Of a stretch of DNA of 8,038 bases, positions 1 to 5,271 are shown piece by piece. The notes under the pieces were generated by a model that saw only the letters and a program-made list of their open reading frames with translations, had not been told where the DNA came from and searched no databases. The stretch lies in NCBI GenBank assembly GCA_902476765.1, contig CABSEJ010000148.1, positions 1 to 8,038 of the forward strand, in the 5' to 3' direction. Positions within the stretch are counted from its first letter, which is position 1; every line of letters begins with the position of its first letter. This DNA is from an uncultured Blautia sp. (lineage in GTDB: Bacteria > Bacillota > Clostridia > Lachnospirales > Lachnospiraceae). The translations under genes and the position numbers were made by a program.

Positions 1-33
1 TCAGCAGACCCTGAGGTGAAAAATATTGTCTGA
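1..33 (+). CDS. possible C-terminal tail of an upstream gene (partial)
   Basis: Reading from base 1, one frame stays open for ten codons (SADPEVKNIV) and ends at TGA 31-33; the other two plus-strand frames stop sooner. In Gram-positive genomes the gene before ylxM is often ftsY, but these ten residues do not resemble the usual FtsY C-terminus, so I do not name it. Ten codons cannot establish coding, and this could equally be non-coding leader. Confidence 0.2.
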   Translation, partial: SADPEVKNIV

Positions 34-40
34 AGCCTGA

Positions 41-68
41 TACAGAGAAAAGAGGTACAGAGAAAAGA
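41..68 (+). repeat. short tandem direct repeat upstream of ylxM
   Basis: The 13-mer TACAGAGAAAAGA occurs at 41-53 and again at 56-68, a period of 15 bases. It lies in the untranslated stretch upstream of the ylxM promoter. No function is evident; in A-rich sequence this is most simply a replication-slippage duplication. Confidence 0.5.
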
Positions 69-101
69 TTAGGCGAACAAAAGTTTGTAAAGAAAAAATA
101 C

Positions 102-130
102 TTGACAGCCGGAAAAAGCTGTTGTATGAT
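102..130 (+). promoter_or_regulatory. SigA-type promoter for ylxM-ffh-rpsP-khpA
   Basis: The -35 box TTGACA (102-107) is perfect, the spacer is 17 bases, and the -10 box TATGAT (125-130) has one mismatch to TATAAT. The stretch just upstream (about 80-100) is very A-rich and could act as an UP element. The expected transcription start is about 135-138, leaving a leader of only about ten bases before the GTG start of ylxM. No terminator separates the genes downstream until 2391, so this promoter probably serves ylxM through khpA. Confidence 0.75.
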
Positions 131-146
131 AGGCAAGGTGATTCGA

Positions 147-491
147 GTGGAAAAAATTGTAGAACAGACATTATTATATGATTTTTACGGAGAGCTTCTT
201 ACAGAGCATCAGAGAAGAGTTTATGAGGACGTGGTTCTCAATGATTATTCTTTAAGCGAGGTGGCGGACCAACTGGGTATCAGCCGTCAGGGAGTTCATG
301 ATAATCTGAAACGGTGCAGCAAAGCCCTTCAGGATTATGAAGAAAAACTGCATCTGGTAGAAAAGTTTGTAAAAATCAAGGATAAAATCCGCCGGATTCA
401 TCGGCTGAGCAAAGAGTGTGACAGCATGAGCAAGCAGGAACTGGTTTCCCAGGTGGAACAGATTTCCCAGGAAATTTTAGAGGAGTTATGA
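147..491 (+). CDS. ylxM: YlxM, SRP-associated helix-turn-helix protein
   Basis: This 114-residue protein is a member of the YlxM/p13 (UPF0122) family, usually about 105-120 residues and encoded directly upstream of ffh. In streptococci YlxM binds SRP components and modulates SRP activity. The family signature is visible: EKIVEQTLLYDFYGELLTEH at the N-terminus, then a sigma-factor-like helix-turn-helix at about residues 30-55 (LSEVADQLGISRQGVHDNLK), then a charged helical C-terminus. I start at GTG 147 because family members begin at ME-KIVEQ and because an AAGGTGAT Shine-Dalgarno (135-142) sits just upstream. The in-frame ATG at 126 overlaps the promoter -10 box and is unlikely to be transcribed. 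The stop is three bases before the ffh ATG, so translation is probably coupled. Confidence 0.93.
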   Translation: MEKIVEQTLLYDFYGELLTEHQRRVYEDVVLNDYSLSEVADQLGISRQGVHDNLKRCSKALQDYEEKLHLVEKFVKIKDKIRRIHRLSKECDSMSKQELVSQVEQISQEILEEL

Positions 492-494
492 CAG

Positions 495-1841
495 ATGGCG
501 TTTGAGAGTTTAACCGATAAACTGCAGAATGTATTTAAAAACTTAAGAAAAAAAGGCCGTCTGACGGAAGCGGATGTGAAAGCTGCCTTAAAGGAAGTAA
601 AGATGGCTCTATTAGAGGCAGATGTAAGCTTTAAGGTTGTGAAACAGTTTATGAAGGCCGTACAGGAGAGGGCTGTGGGACAGGATGTAATGTCCGGCCT
701 GAATCCGGGACAGATGGTTATCAAAATTGTAAACGAAGAGTTGGTAAAGCTTATGGGCAGCGAGACTACAGAAATAGCTCTTCGCCCCGGCAATGAGGTG
801 ACGGTTTTGATGATGGCCGGTCTTCAGGGCGCCGGTAAGACTACCACGGCGGCTAAGCTGGCGGGAAAGCTGAAGTCAAAGGGGCGTAAACCTCTTCTGG
901 CTGCCTGTGATGTATACCGTCCTGCGGCAATCAAGCAGCTTCAGGTCAATGGAGAAAAGCAGGGAGTGGAAGTCTTTGCAATGGGAGACAAGAACAGCCC
1001 TGTGGATATTGCCAAAGCAGCTTATGAGCATGCGAAAAACGAAAAGTATAATGTGCTGATTCTGGATACAGCCGGACGTCTTCATATTGATGAGGATATG
1101 ATGGAGGAGCTGTCCAATATCAAAGAAGCCTTGACCGTAGACCAGACCATATTGGTGGTAGACGCTATGACGGGACAGGATGCTGTGAATGTGGCAGAGA
1201 CCTTCCAGAACAAGGTAGGAATCGACGGTGTTATTCTTACCAAGATGGACGGCGATACCAGAGGCGGTGCTGCACTTTCTATTAAGGCTATCAGCGGAAA
1301 GCCTATTCTGTATGTAGGTATGGGAGAGAAACTTTCGGATTTGGAACAGTTTTATCCCGAGCGTATGGCTTCCCGTATTCTGGGAATGGGAGATGTGATG
1401 AGTCTTATCGAAAAGGCTCAGGCAAACCTGGATGAAGAGAAGGCTAAGGAGATGGAGCAGAAGTTCCGGAAAAATTCCTTTGGCTTTGACGATTATTTAG
1501 AGAGCATGAAGCAGATGAAGAATATGGGCGGACTGTCCAGCGTGCTGAGCATGCTACCCGGAATCGGTTCCCAGGTGAAAGATATTGACAGTATGGTAGA
1601 TGAAAAGGACATGGCAAGAAAAGAGGCTATTATCCTTTCCATGACGCCAAAGGAACGCTCACATCCTGAAATTCTGAATCCTTCCAGAAAGGCCAGAATT
1701 GCCAGGGGAGCAGGGGTTGACATTGCAGAGGTCAACCGTATGGTGAAACAGTTTGAGCAGGCGAAGAAAATGATGAAGCAGATGCCCGGACTGATGGGTG
1801 GAAAAGGTGCTAAAAGAGGAAAATTCAAACTTCCCTTTTAA
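495..1841 (+). CDS. ffh: Ffh, signal recognition particle GTPase (SRP54)
   Basis: Ffh binds 4.5S/6S RNA and hydrophobic signal sequences on nascent chains and docks with FtsY at the membrane; both GTPases are then activated. At 448 residues it is full length (family about 440-460). The N domain covers about 1-90. The G domain carries the P-loop GLQGAGKT (109-116), DVYRPAAIKQLQ (139-150), DTAGR (191-195) and TKMDGD (249-254). The M domain (about 310-435) is methionine-rich, with MLPGIG (353-358) and the RNA-binding segment NPSRKARIARGAG (395-407). The end is a glycine/lysine-rich tail. The closing loop reads VGMGE rather than the commoner VGTGE, probably a lineage variant. An AGGAG (481-485) nine bases upstream supports the start. 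Four genes including rpsP and khpA appear to share its transcript. Confidence 0.98.
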   Translation: MAFESLTDKLQNVFKNLRKKGRLTEADVKAALKEVKMALLEADVSFKVVKQFMKAVQERAVGQDVMSGLNPGQMVIKIVNEELVKLMGSETTEIALRPGNEVTVLMMAGLQGAGKTTTAAKLAGKLKSKGRKPLLAACDVYRPAAIKQLQVNGEKQGVEVFAMGDKNSPVDIAKAAYEHAKNEKYNVLILDTAGRLHIDEDMMEELSNIKEALTVDQTILVVDAMTGQDAVNVAETFQNKVGIDGVILTKMDGDTRGGAALSIKAISGKPILYVGMGEKLSDLEQFYPERMASRILGMGDVMSLIEKAQANLDEEKAKEMEQKFRKNSFGFDDYLESMKQMKNMGGLSSVLSMLPGIGSQVKDIDSMVDEKDMARKEAIILSMTPKERSHPEILNPSRKARIARGAGVDIAEVNRMVKQFEQAKKMMKQMPGLMGGKGAKRGKFKLPF

Positions 1842-1876
1842 CATATAGAAATAAGAATACCAGGAGGTGAAATGAA

Positions 1877-2122
1877 ATGGCAGTTAAAATCAGATTAAGA
1901 AGAATGGGACAGAAAAAGGCTCCTTTCTATAGAATCATTGTTGCTGATTCCAAATCCCCAAGAGACGGAAGATTCATCGAGGAGATTGGAACTTATGACC
2001 CAACTCAGGACCCAAGCGTATACAAGGTAGATGAGGAGGCAGCTAAGAGATGGCTGGCTAACGGCGCTCAGCCTACAGACGTAGTTGCTAAAATCTTCAA
2101 ACTGGCTGGTATCGAAAAATAA
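1877..2122 (+). CDS. rpsP: 30S ribosomal protein S16
   Basis: This 81-residue protein is a complete bacterial S16, a small subunit protein that binds 16S rRNA early in 30S assembly. It begins with the diagnostic MAVKIRLRRMGQKKAPFYRI and continues through VADSKSPRDGRFIEEIGTYDP; the C-terminus is at the short end of the family range. An AGGAGGTGA Shine-Dalgarno at 1862-1870 precedes the ATG, and codons look biased towards highly expressed ones. An out-of-frame ATG at 1872 is ignored. Its position between ffh and khpA, with rimM next, is the classic arrangement; RimM and S16 both act in 30S head/body assembly. Confidence 0.98.
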   Translation: MAVKIRLRRMGQKKAPFYRIIVADSKSPRDGRFIEEIGTYDPTQDPSVYKVDEEAAKRWLANGAQPTDVVAKIFKLAGIEK

Positions 2123-2140
2123 TCGGGGAGGTACCTTGTG

Positions 2141-2371
2141 ATGAAAGAATTAGTTGAAGTAATTGCAAAATCTCTGGTAGATTGTCCCGATGAAGTGGTT
2201 GTAACCGAGACAGAAGAAAACGACGCTGTCCTTGTGGAGCTTAAGGTTGCACCTTCCGATATGGGAAAGGTGATTGGACGTCAGGGCAGGATTGCCAAGG
2301 CTATCCGTACCGTTGTGAAAGCTGCGTCCTCCAAAAGCGACAAGAAGGTAGTGGTTGACATTTTGCAGTAA
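2141..2371 (+). CDS. khpA: KhpA, small KH-domain RNA-binding protein (YlqC)
   Basis: A 76-residue protein consisting of one KH domain, the KhpA/YlqC family usually found between rpsP and rimM. The KH signature is GKVIGRQGRIAKAIR (42-56), with the GxxG loop GRQG at 46-49, followed by the helix and a final strand KKVVVDILQ. In other Gram-positives KhpA pairs with KhpB (Jag/EloR) and affects RNA stability and cell elongation; nothing here tests that. ATG 2141 is chosen because MKELVEVIAKSLV is the typical N-terminus and GGGGAGG (2125-2131) is well spaced. The GTG immediately before it (2138) is also possible and would add one residue. Confidence 0.95.
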   Translation: MKELVEVIAKSLVDCPDEVVVTETEENDAVLVELKVAPSDMGKVIGRQGRIAKAIRTVVKAASSKSDKKVVVDILQ

Positions 2372-2390
2372 GCCCAAGGCTTGTGCATGG

Positions 2391-2430
2391 AAAGGGAGAG
2401 GCCCTCAGGGCAGCTCCTTTTTCTGTTTTT
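2391..2430 (+). terminator. intrinsic terminator or attenuator between khpA and rimM
   Basis: The left arm AAAGGGAG (2391-2398) pairs with CTCCTTT (2414-2420), with one bulged G. Inside, GCCC (2401-2404) pairs with GGGC (2408-2411) around a TCA loop, separated from the outer stem by a symmetric AG/AG internal loop. The right arm runs into TTTTTCTGTTTTT (2418-2430). A GC-rich hairpin with a T-tract is the standard form of a Rho-independent terminator. It splits an otherwise typical operon. I see no convincing promoter downstream for rimM (a TATAAC at 2439-2444 has no good -35), so it may be partial or regulated. Confidence 0.7.
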
Positions 2431-2460
2431 AAAAAGTTTATAACAGGGAGAACAAAGTGT

Positions 2461-2961
2461 ATGGAAGATTTGCTGCAGGTGGGAGTGATTACCACCACAC
2501 ACGGAATCCGGGGAGAAGTGAAGGTATATCCTACCACAGACGAACCCAGGAGATTTGAGGTGCTGGACAGCGTTCTTTTGGATACGGGAAAAGAACTGTG
2601 CCAGCTGGATATTGAACGGGTAAGATATTTTAAAAATCTGGTAATTCTGAAATTTAAAGATGTAGACAACATCAATGACATAGAACCCTATAAAGGAAAA
2701 AGCCTTTATGTACCCAGAGAGATGGCCCTGCCTCTGGGAGAAGACGAATACTATATCGGGGATTTGATTGGAATGGAGGTTTTTCTGGAAGACGGAAGTT
2801 CCTTTGGAACCTTAAAGGATGTAATGGAGACAGGAGCCAATGACGTCTATGTTATCCGGACCACTGAGAGAGAGGTGCTGGTTCCTGCTATCAAAGACTG
2901 TATTAAAGAGGTGGATGTGGAAAATAATAAAATGGTTATCCATCTTTTGAAGGGCTTATAG
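2461..2961 (+). CDS. rimM: RimM, ribosome maturation factor
   Basis: RimM binds S19 and assists maturation of the 30S head and 16S rRNA. The 166-residue product matches the family (about 165-180). The N-terminal RimM domain (about 1-90) has the signature VGVITTTHGIRGEVKVYP (7-24) and a second block RYFKNLVILKFKDVD (55-69). The C-terminal PRC-barrel (about 95-166) contains YYIGDLIGMEV, DVMETGANDVYVI and VLVPAIKDCIKEVD. The start is ATG 2461, preceded by AGGGAG (2445-2450), because homologues begin a few residues before the VG-I-THG motif. The frame is open back to 2383, but that extension would be encoded by the terminator hairpin and matches nothing expected. The next gene starts nine bases after its stop. 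Confidence 0.97.
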   Translation: MEDLLQVGVITTTHGIRGEVKVYPTTDEPRRFEVLDSVLLDTGKELCQLDIERVRYFKNLVILKFKDVDNINDIEPYKGKSLYVPREMALPLGEDEYYIGDLIGMEVFLEDGSSFGTLKDVMETGANDVYVIRTTEREVLVPAIKDCIKEVDVENNKMVIHLLKGL

Positions 2962-2970
2962 GAGGGGATA

Positions 2971-4425
2971 ATGGACTATCATGTACTTACACTGTTTCCG
3001 GAAATGATAGAACAGACGGTAAATACCAGCATTACCGGAAGAGCAGTAAAAAGCGGAAAGATTTCTCTGCATATGGTAAACATTCGGGATTATGCCCAAA
3101 ACAAATACGGGCGGGTAGACGATTATCCTTACGGCGGCGGAGCCGGCATGGTTATGGAGCCGGAGCCGGTTTACCAGGCCTATCAGGCTGCGATCAGCCA
3201 ATCCCGGGTGGGGAAAACAGGAAAAAAGCCCAGATGTATCTATCTGACGCCCCAGGGACAAGTGCTGAACCAGGTGTTGGTGGAGGAGCTGGCTCTGGAG
3301 GAGGAATTATTTTTTCTCTGCGGACATTACGAGGGCATTGATGAAAGAGTGCTGGAGGAGATTGTGACGGACTATGTTTCTATCGGGGATTATGTGCTGA
3401 CAGGAGGAGAGCTGGCTGCCTGCGTGGTGATTGATGCTGTTTCCCGTTTTGTGCCGGGAGTTTTGAGCAATGAGGAATCTTCCCAGTTTGAGTCCATGCA
3501 GGATAATCTTCTGGAATATCCTCATTATACCAGGCCTGAGGTGTGGAGAGAAAGGCAGGTGCCCAAGGTGCTGCTGGGAGGAGACCATAAGAAGATTCAA
3601 GAGTGGCGCTGGCAGCAGTCCCTTCTGAGGACAGAGGAAAGAAGACCTGATTTGCTGGCCAGAAACAGAAAAGTAACTGCCGCCTATTTCAGTCCAACGG
3701 GAGGAACGGAAAGAGCTGTTAAAATATTTACAGAACTTCTGACACAAAACCCTCATTATCTGGATCTGACAAGAAGAAAAAACAGACGACAGGAGTATAG
3801 CTTTTCAAAACAAGAACTTCTTGTGGCAGCTGCTCCTGTTTACGGAGGACAGCTTCCCAGGATGGAGGATACTCTCTTTACTAATCTTAAAGGAGACAAT
3901 ACTCCCTGTGTTATTCTTGCGGCTTATGGAAACCGCCACTATGATAATACCCTGGCACAGATGAAAAAATTGCTTACAGACAGAGGATTTGTATGCATCG
4001 GCGGGGCGGCCCTGGTGATTCCCCATATATATTCCCCGAAACTGGGGGCAGGAAGGCCCCACCAGAAGGATAAAAGGGTTTTAGAGGCCTTTGGGGTAGA
4101 AATTAAGAAAAGACTTTTCCGGGGAGAGGAAAAAGGCTTTGAAGAAGTCCGGTTTCCCGGAGAAGCAGAACCTCAGCCTAGACCAATGCGCCCTGTGTCC
4201 AAAGGCTTTGAAAGAGAAAAATGTAACGGCTGCCAATCCTGTGTCCAGAAATGTCCGGTGAATGCTATTTCTCCGGAATCCCTGGAAATCAATCTTCAGG
4301 CATGTCTGAGCTGTATGCGCTGCGTGAAGGTTTGCCCCCGGCAGGCCAGAAGCTTTGACGCCGAGGCAGTGAGAGAGTATCTGGAAACCAATTTTTCAAA
4401 GCCAAGAGAAATAGAGATTTTCTGA
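2971..4425 (+). CDS. trmD: TrmD tRNA m1G37 methyltransferase fused to flavodoxin and 2x[4Fe-4S] ferredoxin domains
   Basis: Residues 1-233 are TrmD, the SAM-dependent SPOUT enzyme that makes 1-methylguanosine at tRNA position 37 and prevents frameshifting. It has the substrate-side loop GRVDDYPYGGGAGMV (47-61), knot motifs LCGHYEGIDERV (116-127) and SIGDYVLTGGELA (137-149), R159 and D178 at the positions of the E. coli catalytic R154 and D169, and the tRNA-binding block ending TEERRPDLL (221-229). From about 234 a new module begins: flavodoxin strand YFSPTGGTE (239-247), APVYGG (288-293), AAYGNRHYDN (317-326) and GRPHQKDKR (361-369). Then come two ferredoxin motifs with cysteines 418/421/424/428 and 445/448/451/455, enough for two [4Fe-4S] clusters. 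This second half resembles the clostridial EFR1-type flavodoxin-ferredoxin proteins. TrmD alone is about 240-255 residues, so the gene is twice normal size. The frame is continuous; the usual final TrmD helix is missing at the junction. A GGAGGGG (2961-2967) supports the start. Electron-transfer function is inferred. Confidence 0.95.
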   Translation: MDYHVLTLFPEMIEQTVNTSITGRAVKSGKISLHMVNIRDYAQNKYGRVDDYPYGGGAGMVMEPEPVYQAYQAAISQSRVGKTGKKPRCIYLTPQGQVLNQVLVEELALEEELFFLCGHYEGIDERVLEEIVTDYVSIGDYVLTGGELAACVVIDAVSRFVPGVLSNEESSQFESMQDNLLEYPHYTRPEVWRERQVPKVLLGGDHKKIQEWRWQQSLLRTEERRPDLLARNRKVTAAYFSPTGGTERAVKIFTELLTQNPHYLDLTRRKNRRQEYSFSKQELLVAAAPVYGGQLPRMEDTLFTNLKGDNTPCVILAAYGNRHYDNTLAQMKKLLTDRGFVCIGGAALVIPHIYSPKLGAGRPHQKDKRVLEAFGVEIKKRLFRGEEKGFEEVRFPGEAEPQPRPMRPVSKGFEREKCNGCQSCVQKCPVNAISPESLEINLQACLSCMRCVKVCPRQARSFDAEAVREYLETNFSKPREIEIF

Positions 4426-4539
4426 GAAAGCTGCCTCACAAAAATGAAATCTGCCGGATTATATCCCATGGGCCTGCATAAGGATATTAGTTTTGTAAGC
4501 GACTTAATCGAGCTAAGTTTGTTAAGCTTGCCGGATATT

Positions 4540-4568
4540 TTGCCAAGGAAAAATGCTTGACAAGGAAA
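4540..4568 (+). repeat. imperfect 12-base direct repeat around the rplS -35 box
   Basis: TTGCCAAGGAAA (4540-4551) recurs as TTGACAAGGAAA (4557-4568), 11 of 12 bases identical, with a 17-base period. The second copy contains the -35 hexamer. It could be a duplicated promoter element or a regulator site; either is inference. Confidence 0.4.
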
Positions 4569-4585
4569 CAGGGAGATAGTATAAT
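4557..4585 (+). promoter_or_regulatory. consensus SigA promoter for rplS
   Basis: TTGACA (4557-4562), a 17-base spacer and TATAAT (4580-4585) match the housekeeping consensus at all twelve positions. The expected start is about 4592, giving a leader of about 100 bases before rplS. Together with the terminator at 5051 this makes rplS a short independent transcript, suited to a highly expressed ribosomal protein. The stretch 4426-4556, between the upstream stop and this promoter, shows no gene and no convincing terminator. Confidence 0.88.
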
Positions 4586-4590
4586 CATAC

Positions 4591-4690
4591 CTGTTGCAAA
4601 CAGTTCGGCCCAAAGAGACAGAACTTAAAAAAGAGATGGTCCTCTGCTGCAAAATGCATTAAGAACATCCAGAGATAAAGGAGATATATC
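4591..4690 (+). promoter_or_regulatory. structured rplS 5' leader, possible L19 autoregulatory leader
   Basis: The leader contains several pairing segments: CTGTT/AACAG around a three-base loop (4591-4603), AGTTC (4602-4606) with GAACT (4621-4625), AGAG (4632-4635) with CTCT (4642-4645), and a longer-range TTGCA (4594-4598) with TGCAA (4648-4652). The first hairpin competes with the second and with the long-range pair, so alternative folds are possible. Firmicutes are known to carry an L19 leader RNA upstream of rplS; whether this belongs to that family I cannot tell by eye. A clean AAAGGAG (4677-4683) lies outside these stems, seven bases from the ATG. Confidence 0.4.
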
Positions 4691-5038
4691 ATGAACGAAA
4701 TTATTAAGAACATCGAAGCAGCTCAGCTGAAGGCTGAAGTACCTCAGTTCAACGTAGGTGACACAGTAAGAGTGCACGGAAAAATTAAAGAGGGTAACCG
4801 TGAGAGAATTCAGGTTTTTGAAGGTGTAGTCCTGAAAAAGCAGGGCGGAAGCAGCCGTGAAACCTTTACTGTAAGAAAGAATTCCAACGGTATCGGCGTT
4901 GAGAAGACTTGGCCTTTACACTCCCCTAACGTAGAGAAAGTGGAAGTAATCAGACGTGGTAAAGTAAGACGTGCAAAACTGAATTACTTAAGACAGCGTG
5001 TTGGTAAGGCTGCTAAGGTAAAAGAGTTAGTAAAATAA
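4691..5038 (+). CDS. rplS: 50S ribosomal protein L19
   Basis: L19 is a large subunit protein at the 30S-50S interface. The 115-residue product is full length (family about 113-120). It shows the conserved F-VGDTVRVHGKIKEGNRERIQ region (about 20-41), FEGVVLKKQGG (43-53), ETFTVRKNSNGIGVEKTWPLHSP (57-79, conserved) and the C-terminal KVRRAKLNYLR block followed by VGKAAKVKE. Codon choice is strongly biased, as for rpsP. It has its own promoter and terminator, so its level can be set separately from rimM-trmD upstream and lepB downstream. Confidence 0.98.
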   Translation: MNEIIKNIEAAQLKAEVPQFNVGDTVRVHGKIKEGNRERIQVFEGVVLKKQGGSSRETFTVRKNSNGIGVEKTWPLHSPNVEKVEVIRRGKVRRAKLNYLRQRVGKAAKVKELVK

Positions 5039-5050
5039 TAGCGTAACATG

Positions 5051-5106
5051 ACAGGGGCTGCTCATTAAGTAGATGGTGTTTTCACACTTAATGGGCAGCC
5101 CTGTTT
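5051..5106 (+). terminator. long hairpin terminator after rplS
   Basis: The left arm 5051-5070 pairs with the right arm 5086-5104 over about 19 base pairs, with one bulged G and one G-T wobble; GTG-TTTT-CAC inside the loop can extend it. The hairpin begins 12 bases after the rplS stop. The T-tract is short (TTTAT), so some read-through into lepB is possible. Its length and near-perfect pairing also suit an mRNA 3' end stabiliser. Confidence 0.75.
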
Positions 5107-5271
5107 ATACCCGTGGACAGTCAGCCGGGCAGACATAGCGGTATATGCATTCGGCTGCAGTCGGGAGGAGCGGATATTCTGCCGATTTACGGCGTGTACG
5201 CCTGGATGAGGCTTTGTTTGGGCGGCTTTTGGTTTCTGCGGGTTTTCACCGGAAGCAAGCTGAGGATAATT
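5107..5271 (+). other. 165-base spacer between rplS terminator and lepB, no recognised gene
   Basis: This stretch looks more G+C-rich than its flanks and has no recognisable promoter; TATATG (5142-5147) lacks a properly spaced -35. Two frames are open through it into or over lepB (from GTG 5113 and from ATG 5145), but neither start has a ribosome binding site and neither translation resembles a known protein. The near-palindrome GGCGTGTACGCC lies within it. The promoter for lepB, if there is one, should be here. Confidence 0.5.

Noticed and set aside
398..793. Antisense open frame of 131 residues opposite ylxM/ffh
   Set aside because: It is a mirror of real coding sequence with no Shine-Dalgarno and a low-complexity Ser/Phe/Ile-rich composition, like the other minus-strand frames opposite rimM, trmD, lepB and rnhB.
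2416..2444. Promoter for rimM
   Set aside because: TATAAC at 2439-2444 is a fair -10 box, but no hexamer 16-18 bases upstream resembles TTGACA.
2383..2460. In-frame 26-residue N-terminal extension of RimM
   Set aside because: It would be encoded by the terminator hairpin and T-tract, its ATG has no usable ribosome binding site, and RimM proteins start near ATG 2461.
4426..4556. Possible terminator after the trmD fusion gene
   Set aside because: Short palindromes (CCCATGGG, CTTAA/TTAAG) and an 8-base repeat TGCCGGAT are present, but none forms a GC-rich stem followed by a T-tract.
5113..5271. 53-residue extension of LepB from a GTG start
   Set aside because: There is no ribosome binding site at 5113, the GTG lies within ten bases of the terminator, and ATG 5272 has a good site and gives a normal Gram-positive signal peptidase layout.
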